Of a stretch of 64,000 nt of DNA, positions 1 to 12,300 are shown piece by piece. The stretch spans positions 13,892,501 through 13,956,500 of the forward strand of contig CANTUQ010000043.1 of NCBI GenBank assembly GCA_947683425.1, written 5' to 3'. The stretch's first letter is position 1, and the number at the start of each line of letters is the position of its first letter. Origin of the DNA: Excoecaria cochinchinensis. Taxonomy: Eukaryota > Streptophyta > Magnoliopsida > Malpighiales > Euphorbiaceae. The notes under the pieces were generated by a model. The model was not told where the DNA came from, did no database searches, and was given only the letters and a program-made list of their open reading frames with translations. A program made the translations under genes and the position numbers.

Positions 1-384
1 ACCTTACGGGTATGAATCGAGAAATCAATTTTTACTTTTAATTTCCACAAAACATTTTCAAAGGGGACCTTAAGCAAGATCCATACACATAAAGGGTTCG
101 CGAGGAACCAAACGGGAACCTGATCAGGGTCCAAACTTAACAAAGGGCTGTAGCTAAGAGACTCTATTAGGCATGCCTAACTATCCACTAGACTGACTCT
201 TGCAGGCTAAAATTAAACAGTTAACATCCACATTTTAATTATAACAAATAAAGAATTCATATACTTTAAATAGATCATTACATGCACAAATATGGCTCAT
301 AAGAAGTGATATTGAAAGCTAAAATCAATAGTATAACATTTCTAAAACGTGGGAAGAAAATAGGATTTTATTGCAAAACCAGGG

Positions 385-756
385 TAGGTCACGGTCACAA
401 CCAAATTGGTTGTCACTATGACTGGTAGGTCACGGTCACAACCAAATTGGTTGTCACCATGACATACCAAAGCGCTCTCGGCAGAATGCTGATAAGGGGT
501 ACCTCACGGTCACAACCAAAATGGTTGTCACCGTGACGTACCAAGAAAATCAACAGAACCCAAAAGCTGGACATCTCATGGTCACAACCAAAATGGTTGT
601 CACCGTGACATATCCCCAACCCAAAACAGAATCGAAGTTCTAGTTACCTCGCGGTCACAACCAAAATGGTTGTCACCGTGAGGTACCCAAAACCCAGAAC
701 AGAAGTGAAATCTGGGCACCTCACGGTCACAACCAAAATGGTTGTCACCGTGACCC
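385..756. repeat. Array of six ~31-bp imperfect palindromes in the LTR
   Basis: Six units near 387, 428, 502, 573, 647 and 718 share a left arm like CACGGTCACAACCA and a right arm like TGGTTGTCACCGTG around a 3-nt AT centre. One C/C mismatch interrupts each arm pair. Spacers are non-identical and usually about 35-40 bp; units 1 and 2 are almost adjacent. Confidence 0.9.
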
Positions 757-1387
757 ATGCCCAGATTCCACACTGTCGAGCCAAAACACCAGATTTCCAA
801 GCCAAAATCCCTCAATTTTCATTTCAAACCATAAACCCACACTCCAATAATAACATTAAGCCGAATAAACATCATTAAATCACGCCATAAAGGAATCCTA
901 CTCATGAATTCAAGGAACAACATCAATTTACACAATTAATTGCATCACTATTCACATCACATATCCATCAATCTCATAAATGGTTCCAAAATTCACAATC
1001 AAGGTTTAAGAGACAAAGAGAACCAAAACCCATAACATAAGAACTAGTAAAGGCATCAAGAACATCAAATTTCCAGAATTTCATTCAATAACACATGCTA
1101 TCAAAACATAACACAAATTCCCAAACCTCAAAATTAGAAGCTCTATCACTTGGTTCCACTAGATCCAGCCACTTCCTTGCCTTTAGGATCTCTTGGAGGC
1201 TCAGTTAAACAACAAACCACCAAAAATACACACCAAAGCAACCCTAATCAAAACCCTAAACAAAGAAAATGAAGAAGAGAAGAGAACCTGAAAATCAAAA
1301 CAGAAAATGAAAAGAAACTTACCCAAAACAACACAATGAGTGACCAATCTCCACCACACAAGCTTAGACCAAGGGCAAAATGGCTAA

Positions 1388-1443
1388 GGGAAACGAAGAA
1401 GAAGGAGGAGGAGGAAGAAGGAGGAGGAGGAAGAAGAAGAGGG
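1388..1443. repeat. Purine-rich GAA/GGA low-complexity tract
   Basis: Runs of gaagaa and ggaggagg; pyrimidine-rich in the element's sense direction. A CTT repeat sits at the equivalent distance into the B LTR (14265-14302), so this is a shared feature of the LTR family. The shorter homologous tract in the right A LTR is near 8655-8703. Confidence 0.85.
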
Positions 1444-1808
1444 AACGGGAAATGGGACCTAAAATTCTGAGTTTCCCCTTTTCTTCTTTCTCTTTCTTTT
1501 CTCAGCCTCCACTTGTCACAATCATGGTGGTGGAAATCACTCACTCACACACTAGATGCACATGTCACTCACACACAATGAAACACTCTAATAATGCACC
1601 CTACACATGTATGAGCAACACACACAATGCACTCTCATCTAATACACACACTATGATATGCTCACATGCATATAATCACAACTCCACTTATGCACACCTT
1701 ATTTCTATATGCACACCCACACCGTAATAAAACCACAAAACATGCAATATTCTCAAAATGCACTTATGATATGCCAAACACATACAAATACATACTCACA
1801 TATATGGC

Positions 1809-4800
1809 TCATTCTACTAGGGGGCAAACGGGGTGTGACAACTCTCCCCTACTAACAAAAATTTCGACCTCGAAATTCTTACCTGAACTGAACAACTGCG
1901 GGTACTGAGCTCTCATCGACCCCTCTGGCTCCCATGTTGCCTCCTCGACTCTATGGTGATTCCATAACACCTTTACCAAAGGAATCTGCTTACTTCCTAA
2001 CTGCCTCACTTCCCGAGCTAGGATAGCTCTTGGTTCCTCATCGTAGGAGAAATCAGACTGCACTTGAACCTCTTGAACCGATAAAACATGAGAAGGATCC
2101 GATTTATACTGACGAAGCATAAAAACGTGGAACACATCATGCAACTTGGACAACTCTATCGGTAAAGCCAATCTATAGGCCACCGGACCAACTCTAGCTA
2201 AAATCTCATACGGACCAATGAAACGAGGACTAAGCTTTCCTTTCTTTCCAAACCTAAGTACTTTTCTCCAAGGAGAGACTTTCAAGAAAACCTTGTCTCC
2301 GACTTCAAACTGCACATCCTTTCTCTTCAAGTTGGCATAAGATCTCTGTCGATCCTTGCTGCTTTCAAATTTCGCTGCACAACTCTGATTTTCTCCTCTG
2401 TATCCCTTACCAATTCTGGCCCAATCACTGACCTCTCGGATAACTCTGTCCAACAAACTGGAGTCCTACACTGACGTCCATACAAAGCCTCATAAGGAGC
2501 CATACCGATATTGGACTGATAGCTATTATTGTAGGCAAATTCCATAAGAGATACATACTTATCCCAACTGCCCGGAAAGTCCAAAACACAAGCCCTTAAC
2601 ATGTCCTCTAAAATCTGAATCACTCGTTCTGACTGACCGTCTGTCTGAGGATGAAACACCGTGCTGAAGTTCAACTTAGTACCCAAAGCTCGCTGCAACT
2701 CTTTCCAAAACTTAGAGGTGAACCTTGGGTCCCGGTTTGAAACTATGGACAAAGGCACTCCATGCAACCGAACTATCTCATCCACATAGATACTGGCCAA
2801 TCTATCCATCTAGTAATCCATCCTAACCGGCAAAAAGTGAGCGAACTTTGTGAGTCGATCCACAATAACCTAAACAAAATCATGCTTTTTCTGAGTCAAG
2901 GGTAACCCGGAAACAAAATCCATGGTAATATCATCCCATTTCCACTCGGGAATGGACAAAGGCGTGAGCAATCCAGAAGAAACTTGATGCTCAGCCTTTA
3001 CTTGCTGACATGTCAAGCACTTGGATACAAAGTCCACTATATCCCTCTTCATACCAGACCACCAATAAAACTGCTTCATATCCCGATACATCTTGCTACT
3101 CCCGGGATGCATGGTGAAAACCGTGCAATGCACCTCACTCAGAAGCTGATTCCTCAATTCCTCATCATCCGGAGCACACAAACGATTCCCATACAAAAGC
3201 GCTCCATCATGAACCGAGAACTCTGACTGCTTGCCCAGACTAACTTCTTGCACAATCCTTTGAAGCTTCTCATCAGTCTTCTGAGCATGAACAATCCGCT
3301 GTCTCAAGGTAGGCTTGACTCTCAACTGAGCTATCAAAGCCCCATCCGAACCAAACTTCCATCTGAACCGTCTCAAAAATAAGGTAGAAACTGACTTCCG
3401 ACTTAAAGCATCTGCGACAACATTGGCCTTACCCGGGTGGTAATCAACAATGCAATCGAAATCTTTAAACAACTCAAGCCATCGACGCTGTCTCATATTC
3501 AGTTCCTTCTGAGTCAAGAAATACTTCAAACTTTTGTGGTCCGTAAAGATCCTGCACTTCTCCCCGTAGAGATAATGGCGCCTAATCTTCAAAGCAAAGA
3601 CAACCGCTGCTAACTCAAGATCATGCGTTGGATAGTTCCTCTCGTGTGGCTTTAATTGTCGAGATGCATAAGCCACAACCTTACCTTCCTGCATCATAAC
3701 ACATCCCAGACCAACACCTGAAGCGTCACTATACATAACAAAATCCTTACCCGAGATGGGTTGAGTCAGTATAGGAGCTTCGACTAACAACTGCTTTAAC
3801 TTCTCAAAGCAAGCCTGACACTTATCCGACCACTCAAACTTAACTCCTTTCCTCAACAACTTAGTCATCGGAGCGGCAATCACCGAGAAACTCTTAACAA
3901 ACCGACGGTAGTAACCCGCCAGACCAAGGAAACTCCTCACTTCCTGAACATTCCTAGGCGCTTTCCAATCGACTATCGCCTCAATCTTAGCTGGATCTAC
4001 TTGAATACGCTTGGTTGAAACTATGTGGCCCAAAAATGACACGTCTCGAAGCCAAAAATCACACTTACTCAATTTAGCAAACAACCGATGTTCCCTCGAC
4101 ACTTGCAAAACCAATCGGAGATGCTCCTCATGCTCGGTCTCATCCTTGGAATACACCAGGATATCATCAATAAACACTACTACAAATCGGTCCAAGTATG
4201 GCCTAAACACTCTGTTCATCAAATCCATGAATGTCGCTAGAGCATTAGTCAAATTAAATGGCATAACAAGGAATTCATAATGGCCATACCGAGTTCGAAA
4301 TGCAGTCTTAACCACATCCACATCCTTAACCCGAAGCTGATAATACCCTGATCGAAGATCTATCTTAGAAAAGACTCCTGCACCTCGAAGCTGATCAAAC
4401 AAATCCTCGACTCTGGGTAGCAGATACTTGTTCTTCACTGTGATCTTATTAATCTACCTGTAATCAATACACATCCTTAAAGACCCATCTTTCTTCTTGA
4501 CAAACAGAACCAGAGCTCCCCATGGAGATATGCTGGGTCGAATAAACCCCTTATCCAATAGCTCTTGCAGTTGAGTTTTTAATTCTCTCAACTCTACAGG
4601 AGCCATTCGATAAGGTGCCTTCGATACAGGGGTGGTGTCCGGCATGATCTTTATGGCTAGCTCAACTTCCCTCTCTGGATGCAAACCCGGCAAATCACTT
4701 GGAAAAACATCACTGAACTCCCGCACAATAGGGATATCCTCAATCCTTACTTGATCTCTCTTGGAATCCAAAACTATAGCTAGGAAAGCCTCACAACCTT

Positions 4801-6445
4801 TTCTCAAAAACCTCTTGGCTTGAATCGCTGAGATCACATTATTCACAGAACTCGTACCCAATCCTCTTACAAACACTGGAGCTCGGTTCCTATCCCGAAG
4901 CACAAAGGTCTTCCTATGACAATCAACTACAACCCGATGCTTGCCCAACCAATCCATACCCAAAATTAGATCAAATTCTCGGAACGGCAGCTCTATCAAA
5001 TCCACTGGGAACTCTACACCTTCTACCAACAGAGGATAATTCCTAAAGACTCTACTCACATTGACACTATGCCCTAATGGATTGGTCACACATATCTCAT
5101 AGTCTAATTGATCTACGACATGCAACTTATCAACAATCTTATGCGTGCACAAATATGAGTGTGTGGAATCGGGATCTATTAGAGCATATAATTCAGTGTC
5201 ATGGAGTAGGAACTTACCAGCAATCACATCAGGGGCGTCCTGCTCCTCTCTGGCTCTCACTGCATATGCTCTAGCTGCAATAGGTGGAGGACGCTCAACC
5301 GTCTCAGAAACAGCTCCCTCTCTTGGTCGACCACCTCGACCTCTACCCCGGCCCCTACCCCGGGTAGCCTGAGTAGCATTAGATCCAACTCCACTAGCCC
5401 CTCTCTGTGGACCCGCATCCTCGCTCATCTGTGGACAATTAACCAAACGGTGCTCGGTGCTCCCACACTTAAAGCACCCACCAGTGAGCCACCTACACTC
5501 ACCCCGGTGAGCCTTGTTGCAATGTGCACAAATAGGTGTAGCATCTGATCTACCACCTCTGCCAGAACTAGATACCGCTGTTGAACCTTGCCTTCTACCT
5601 CTAGCAGCCGAACCAGTTGATGGTTCATCTTGCGGGTTCCTAGATCTCTTACCCGAAGATGAGGAAGAACCACCCCTCGACTGATTCCTCCTCTGAGCTC
5701 TCTCTCTTAGCACCGTCTCTGACCTCTCAGCCCTCATGGCAGCCTCTGCAATTTGATAATAACTTACCCCGGGCATACACTTCAAAGAAATCAAAGCAAT
5801 CTTCAAAGCCTCGTTCAACCCCGCTTTAAAATGCTTGCATCTGAAATTATCTGTCATAACCCCACGCGGAGCATAGCGAGACAGCCGATTAAACTCTTTC
5901 TCATAATCTGAAACTGACATGGCCCTCTGCTTTAAACTCAGAAACTACGCCCATCTTGTATCCCTATATGCCTGAGTCACATACTTCTTTGTGAACTCCT
6001 CCCCAAAGAATTCTCATGTAACCGGATCAGGCATCTGAGGTTGCCTACATACTAACTCCCACCATTCATAAGCCGACCCTTGAAGCAATGCCACAGCGCA
6101 TTCAGCTTGCTGATCGGGATGACATCTGACTTCCTTTAAAGCTCTCTTTACTTTATCAAGCCACTTTTCAGCTAACTCTGACTCATCTAGCCCGGTCCCA
6201 TAAAAATCCTCAACACCAACTCTTCTTAAACTCTCTATCAGAGCTTTAGGGGCAGTCACCCTTTCCAAAACCCGAGCCATGTCCTGATGCAATCTGAACA
6301 TTGCCTCAAAAGGCATGGCAGCGACCTCGGGCTGGACCCTAGCACGTTGAGCCGACACAGAGATAGAAACAGATGGATCTACAGCTAGAGGATTCACACT
6401 TTCAGCGGATTCCTCAAGCGCACCGCGAGCAGAATCAGAATCCAT
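1809..6445 (-). pseudogene. gag-pol polyprotein of element A (stops and one frameshift)
   Basis: Gag starts at 6445 (MDSDSARGALEES). The nucleocapsid CCHC motif (CFKCGSTEHRLVNC) is near 5480-5440. Protease-like LIDPDSTHSYL has D-P-D-S where D-S-G is usual. The RT has the core FIDDILVYS near 4165, followed by RNase H (YSDASGVGLG), an integrase zinc-binding segment (CLTCQQVKAEH), an integrase core, and a chromodomain-like end (VEEATWEPEGSM). Breaks are stops at 6014 (TGA at a Trp codon), 5945 (TAG at a Gln codon), 4454 (TAG, at the same codon as in element B), 2870 (TAG at a Trp codon) and 2810, plus a 1-nt shift near 2350. The last reading frame runs through the polypurine tract into the LTR. 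Product cannot be full length without suppression. Confidence 0.92.
1841..1854 (-). promoter_or_regulatory. Polypurine tract of element A
   Basis: On the minus strand the sequence directly before the 3' LTR is TAGTAGGGGAGAGT. Its position against the LTR edge and its purine content fit the plus-strand primer of reverse transcription. Confidence 0.8.
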
Positions 6446-6543
6446 CTAACAAACAAGATGACAGCCACATCAGCCAACATAGCCCTAGACATAGATGTAT
6501 CCACACATAGCATCACATAAACAATCACCCAGAAATGCCTAAA

Positions 6544-6560
6544 CCTAGGCTCTGATACCA
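6544..6560 (-). promoter_or_regulatory. Primer binding site of element A (initiator tRNA-Met)
   Basis: The minus strand reads TGGTATCAGAGCCTAGG, complementary to the 3' end of plant initiator tRNA-Met. It lies 5 nt from the 5' LTR edge at 6566. Confidence 0.92.
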
Positions 6561-6565
6561 CAACT

Positions 6566-9102
6566 TGTAACACCCCTTACCCGTACTTAAGCGATCCCAT
6601 CCGATAAGGAGTGAGATGCCGTATGAGTAGAGGTGCCACCACACAGATACAGAATATACATACCGAAATACAGGGTAAATTAAAACTTTACAAAACCATT
6701 CATGAAATAAGCTGATCATACATTAATATAATAGAAAACATTACATTACTGTTTGATCAACCCAAAGATACAAAAGATAATTACATCATCAAAATTATAC
6801 ATATACATATGCGGGAGGAACAAAATTAGGCCCTACACTAAAGACCCCCAGCTATGTTGGCTTCGATGGCTGCGACTCTCCCAAGCAAACTCCTTTCGCA
6901 CCTGCAGGGTAAACACACCGTGCTAAGCGATAAACGCTTAGTGTGGAAACACACATATAGCATAAGGACAACCATTCACAACGGTCGTCAAAGCTAGCAC
7001 ACACAGATGGCAAAATCAGAAATACGCATTAACAAGGGTATGAACATAAGAACATGTAAACATATAGAGTCATACCTTCGATAAAGTACCACTGCCTTCA
7101 TAGCATCTCATTAATAAACATATTCGGATCACTCAATCTCATACTTAGCAAAGCAAATTCAAAACGATAAAGTGCCTGCTGACTCAAAGTAGTGGATAAC
7201 GAGTGAACAAACAGTACTTTATGGGTACGAGCCGATCACAATTAGTACCTTACGGGTATGAATCGAGAAATCAATTTTTACTTTTAATTTCCACAAAACA
7301 TTTTCAAAGGAGACCTTAAGAAAGATCCATACACATAAATGGTTCGCGAGGAACCAAACGGGGACCTGATCGGGGTCCAAACTTAACAAAGGGCTGCAGC
7401 TAAGAGACTCTATTAGGCATGCCTAACTATCCACTAGACTGACTCTTGCAGGCTAAAATTATACAGTTAACATCCATATTTTAATTATAACAAATCAAGA
7501 ATTCATATACTTTAAATAGATCATTACATGCACAAATATGGCTCATAAGAAGTGATATTGAAAGCTAAAATCAATAGTATAACATTTCTAAAACGTGGGA
7601 AGAAAATAGGATTTTATTGCAAAACCAGGGTAGGTCACGGTCACAACCAAATTGGTTGTCACCGTGACATACCAAAGCGCTCTCGGCAGAATGCTGATAA
7701 GGGGTACCTCACGGTCACAACCAAAATGGTTGTCACCGTGACGTACCAAGAAAATCAACAGAACCCAAAAGCTGGACATCTCACGGTCACAACTAAAATG
7801 GTTGTCACTGTTACATGTCCCCAATCCAAAACAGAATCAAAGTTTTGGGTACCTCACGGTCATAACCAAAATGGTTGTCACCGTGACGTACCAAAGAAGC
7901 CAAACAGAAGCAAAAGTTTGGGTACCTTACGGTCACAACCAAAATGGTTGTCACCATAACGTACCCAAAACCCAGAATAGAAGCAAAATCTGGGCACCTC
8001 ACGGTCACAACCAAAATGGTTGTCACCGTGACCCATGCCCAGATTCCACACTGTCGAGCTAAAACACCAGATTTCCAAGCCAAAATCCCTCAATTTTCAT
8101 TTCAAACCATAAACCCACACTCCAATAATAAAATTAAGCCGAATAAACATCATTAAATCACGCCATAAACGAATCCTACTCATGAATTCAAGGAACAACA
8201 TCAATTTACACAATTAATTGCATCACTATTCACATCACATATCCATCAATCTCATAAATGGTTCCAAAATTCACAATCAAGGTTTAAGAGACAAAGAGAA
8301 CCAAAACCCATAACATAAGAACTAGTAAAGGCATCAAGAACATCAAATTTCCAGAATTTCATTCAATAACACATGCTATCAAAACGTAACACAAATTTCC
8401 AAACCTCAAAATTAGAAGCTCTATCACTTGGTTCCACTAGATCCAGCCACTTCCTTGCCTTTAGGATCTCTTGGAGGCTCAGTTAAACAACAAACCACCA
8501 AAAATACACACCAAAGCAACCCTAATCAAAACCCTAAACAAAGAAAATGAAGAAGAGAAGAGAACCTGAAAATCAAAATAGAAAATGCAAAGAAACTTAC
8601 CCAAAACAACACAATGAGTGACCAATCTCCACCACACAAGCTTGGACCAAGGGCAAAATGGCTAAGGGAAACGAAGAAGAAGAAGAAGGAGGAAGAAGAA
8701 GAGGGAACGGGAAATGGGACCTAAAATTCTGAGTTTCCCCTTTTCTTCTTTCTCTTTCTTTTCTCACCCTCCACTTGTCACAATCTTGGTGGTGGAAATC
8801 ACTCACTCACACACTAGATGCACATGTCACTCACACACAATGAAACACTCTAATAATGCACCCTACACATGTATGAGCAACACACACAATGTACTCTCAT
8901 CTAATACACACACTATGATATGCTCACATGCATATAATCACAACTCCACTTATGCACACCTTATTTCTATATGCACACCCACACCGTAATAAAACCACAA
9001 AACATGCAATATTCTCAAAATGCACTTATGATATGCCAAACACATACAAATACATACTCACATATATGGCTCATTCTACTAGGGGGCAAATGGGGTGTGA
9101 CA
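6566..9102 (-). repeat. 5' LTR of element A (2537 bp)
   Basis: Bounded by TGTAACACCCC and GGGGTGTGACA, an inverted terminal repeat with one mismatch. It carries a palindrome array (7631-8033), a purine tract, and a block with TAAGCG/CGCTTAGCACGG that is also found in the B LTR near 15770. Confidence 0.93.
7631..8033. repeat. Palindrome array in the 5' LTR of element A
   Basis: Six units near 7634, 7706, 7780, 7852, 7924 and 7999, homologous to the array at 385-756. Compared with that copy, this LTR lacks one unit at the start and has an extra unit near 7852-7930. Confidence 0.9.
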
Positions 9103-9250
9103 ATTATCGTGTATGAATGTTATTAAGTTATGCTTATGTGTCAGCTTATTTTATGCATGCATTTTTCTATTTTGTGACAACCCTTATCTATGCGGGCCCT
9201 CGCTCCTCCATGTGGGTGAGCTCCCCTATATATAGGTAAGGGGTGTTATA
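9103..9250 (+). repeat. 5' LTR remnant of element B
   Basis: Ends AGGTAAGGGGTGTTATA just before the primer binding site, matching the end of the A LTR. The first part loosely resembles 15640-15710 of the 3' LTR. The rest presumably lies left of element A, outside the window. Confidence 0.6.
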
Positions 9251-9257
9251 ATTTTAT

Positions 9258-9270
9258 TGGTATCAGAGCC
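9258..9270 (+). promoter_or_regulatory. Primer binding site of element B
   Basis: TGGTATCAGAGCC, complementary to initiator tRNA-Met, followed by TAGG as in element A. Confidence 0.9.
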
Positions 9271-9361
9271 TAGGTTTAGACTTTTCTGGGCGACCGTATA
9301 ATAGAATTTTTTTTTAGGATTGTGTTGGCCTGATGCGGATATTCTTATATTTTGTAGTTAA

Positions 9362-12300
9362 ATGGAGTCTGTACGTGGATCTCTCGAGGGGTCAGCTGAG
9401 AGTGCGAATCCCCAAGATCAAGGTCCATCTATTTATGGTCCTGCTCAGCCAGCTAAGGTGTAGCCTAAGGCTCCAGCCATACCTTTTGAGGCTATGCTCA
9501 AGATATCTCAAGAAATGGCTAGAGTCTTAGAGAGGGTGATAACACCAAGAGCTCCGATTGAGAGTACAAGAAAGTTCAGAGCTGAAGATTTTTATGGGAC
9601 AAGTTTGAATGAGTCTTATAAGGCAAAGATGTGGATTGAGAAAGTGAAAAGGGTTTTGGAAGAGATCCGCTGTCCTTCGGATAGGGAAGTTGAGTGTGTG
9701 GTCTCACTCTTACAATGTTCCACCTACGATTAGTGGAAATTGGTCCTGAGACAACCTCAGTTGCCCGACCCAGTCACATGGGAGTTCTTTAAGTCGGCGT
9801 TCTATAATAAGTATGTGACTAGGGCATACGAGGAAGCTAAATGGGCTCAGTTTTTAAGTTTCAAGTAGAGGGCTTTATCAGTAGTAGACTATGAGATGGA
9901 GTTTAATCGGCTTAGCAGGTATGCTCCACCAGGTATCCTCATAGAAGATTTTCGTTGCCAGCATTTTTAGGCGAGCCTGAATGAGACCCTTAGAGCGATG
10001 TTGATTTTTTTAATGAGTTCTCTGACGGTTAGCTATTACCAGATTTTGCAAGCAGCATTGCGAGCAGAATGCTCGGAGACTGTTTTTAGGGAATGAACTC
10101 AGAGGAGGAATCCCCTTCATGCAGGCTCATCTTCGGGAAATAGGTCAAGGAACACCCAAGGGAATTCCCCTGATGAGTCTTCTAATAGTCCTGTTATAAG
10201 GGGTAGGAGACAGGGATCTCTTTATGTGTATGGTGCTAGTAGAGGTGGTTCGGGTGCTAGAAGCGAGGTTGTGCTGGAATGTTTGCACTGCAATAAGCAT
10301 CATAAGGGCGAGTGTCGTTGGTTGACTAGAGGTTGCTTCCGATGTGGTAGCACAGACCATTTTCTGGCTAATTGCCCAAGGTTGAGTGAGAACACCTGGG
10401 ATCAGCAAGAGGCCAGTAGAGCGGGATCTAATGCCCCTCATGCTAACCGGGGTCAAGGTAGAGGTCAAGGTCATGATGAACGGCCTAGAAATGGAACTTC
10501 ATCTGAGTCTATGGATCTTCCTCAAGTGGCACCAGCGAGAGCTTATGCAATGAGAGCTCGGGAGAAGCAAGATGCACCTGAAGTGATTGCTATTAAGTTC
10601 TTACTCTTTGACACTGAATTGCATGCTCTAATATACCCTGGGTCCACACACTCGTATTTATGTTCTGATAAGTTGTGTGCTAAATTGCCTATTATGGAGC
10701 AATTAGATTATGAGATTTGCGTGACCAGTCCCTTAGGGCATAGTGTCAATGTGAGTAGAGTGTATAGGAATTATCCCCTAATTGTACAAGTAAAGAGTTC
10801 CCAGTGGATTTGATTGATTTACCTTTTCACGAGTTTGATCTGATTTTGGGTATGGACTGGTTGTGCAAGCACCGGGCTGTGGTGGATTGCCATGGGAAGA
10901 TAGTTATGCTCAGAGATTGTGATCAGTCTGCAGTGATTGTGAGAGGTTTAGGCTCTGGTCCTTTGGGTAATGTAGGCATTTTATAAGAAAAGGATGTGCG
11001 GCGTATTTGGCCTTGGTTTTGGATTCTAGGCAGAGTCAAGTTAAAGTCCAAGATATTTCAATAGTGAGGGAGTTTACAGATGTGTTTCCTGAAGAGTTAT
11101 CGGCTTTGCCTACAGAGAGGGAGCTGGAGCTATCCATAGAGATTCTACCGGGTACTACTCCCATTTCTAAAGCTCCTTATCGAATGGCTCCTGTGGAATT
11201 GAAGGAATTAAAGATTCAACTACATGAGGTATTAGATAAAGGCTTTATTAGACCCAATATTTCTCCATGGGGTGCTTCGGTATTGTTTGTTAAGAAAAAG
11301 GATAGCATCCTAAGGATGTGTATCAACTATCGGTAGATTCATAAGGTCATTGTGAAGAACAAGTATCCGTTGCCTAGGATTGAGGACTTATTTGATCAGT
11401 TGAGGGGAGCTGGAGTGTTTTTTAAGATTGATTTGATATCAGGTTATTATCAGTTATGGGTTAAGGACATGGATATTGCTAAGACTACTTTTCGGACACG
11501 ATATGGCCACTATGAGTTCTTAGTGATGTCGTTTGGTTTGACTAATGCACCGGTGGCTTTTATGGATATGATGAACAGGGTGTTCAGGCCATATCTTGAC
11601 CGATTTATTGTTGTGTTCATTGACAATATCTTGGTATATTCGAAGGATGAAAGTGAGCATGAGGAGCATTTGTGGGTTGTGCTTCAGGTTTTGAGGGATC
11701 ATCAGTTGTTTGTGAAGCTCAGTAAGTATGATTTTTGGTTAAAAGAGGTGTCTTTCTTAGGACATATCGTCTCTTCTGAGGGTATTCGGGTGGATCCGTC
11801 TAAAGTTGAGGTAATTGTGAATTGGAACCCACCTAGGAATGTGCCAGAAGTGAGGAGTTTTCTTGGATTAGCTGGTTATTACAGGCGATTTGTGAAGCGG
11901 TTATTGCTTTGCCTTTGACCAGGCTTCTTCAGAAAGGAGTTAAATTTGAGTGGCCCGACAAGTGTCAAGTGAGTTTTGGTCAGTTGAAGAGTATGTTAGT
12001 TGAGGCTTCTGTACTTACTCAACCCATCTTGGGTAAAGAGTATACCATGTACAGTGACGCTTCGGGTATTGGACTCGATTGTGTTTTGATGCAAGGTGGC
12101 AAGGTGATAGCCTATCCGTCCAGGCAATTGAAGCCGCATGAGCGAAATTATCCAATGCATGACTTGGAATTGGCTACGATAGTATTTGCTCTTAAGATTT
12201 GGCGTCATTATCTGTATGGGGAGACGTGTAAAATTTTCACCGATCATAAGAGTTTGAAGTATCTGCTCACGTAGAAAGAGCTAAATTTGAGATAGCATCG

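Larger units (their letters stand above)
1..1840 (-). repeat. 3' LTR of element A (truncated by window start)
   Basis: Direct repeat of 7247-9102, ending GGGGTGTGACA. It contains the palindrome array at 385-756 and a GGA/GAA purine-rich tract near 1388-1443. It differs from the other LTR by scattered substitutions and by gain or loss of palindrome units. Open frames here are low-complexity and are not genes. Confidence 0.93.
1..9102 (-). mobile_element. Ty3/gypsy chromovirus (Tekay-like) element A, defective
   Basis: Element read on the minus strand: 5' LTR at 6566-9102, primer binding site, gag-pol, polypurine tract, and a 3' LTR cut by the window edge. Position 1 aligns with 7247, so the 3' LTR should begin about 680 bp before the window. 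LTR ends are TGTAACACCCC on the left (seen only in the right copy) and GGGGTGTGACA on the right. The pol order PR-RT-RNase H-INT and a C-terminal chromodomain-like segment place it with chromoviruses. It is broken by five in-frame stops and one frameshift. It probably lies inside the 5' LTR of element B; the left target duplication is outside the window. Confidence 0.9.

Noticed and set aside
385..756. CRISPR-like array (palindromic repeats with ~35-bp spacers)
   Set aside because: Spacing resembles CRISPR, but repeats are degenerate, the array lies in a plant LTR, most spacers are shared with the other LTR, and no cas genes exist.
416..878. Repeated short open frames containing HGDNHFGCD or VTTKMVVTVT
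   Set aside because: These are translations of the palindrome repeats on both strands, not proteins.
1248..1727. Overlapping open frames rich in Arg/Lys/Glu or Phe/Ser/Pro
   Set aside because: They fall on the GAA/GGA tract in the A LTR and are compositional; the second LTR copy does not preserve them.
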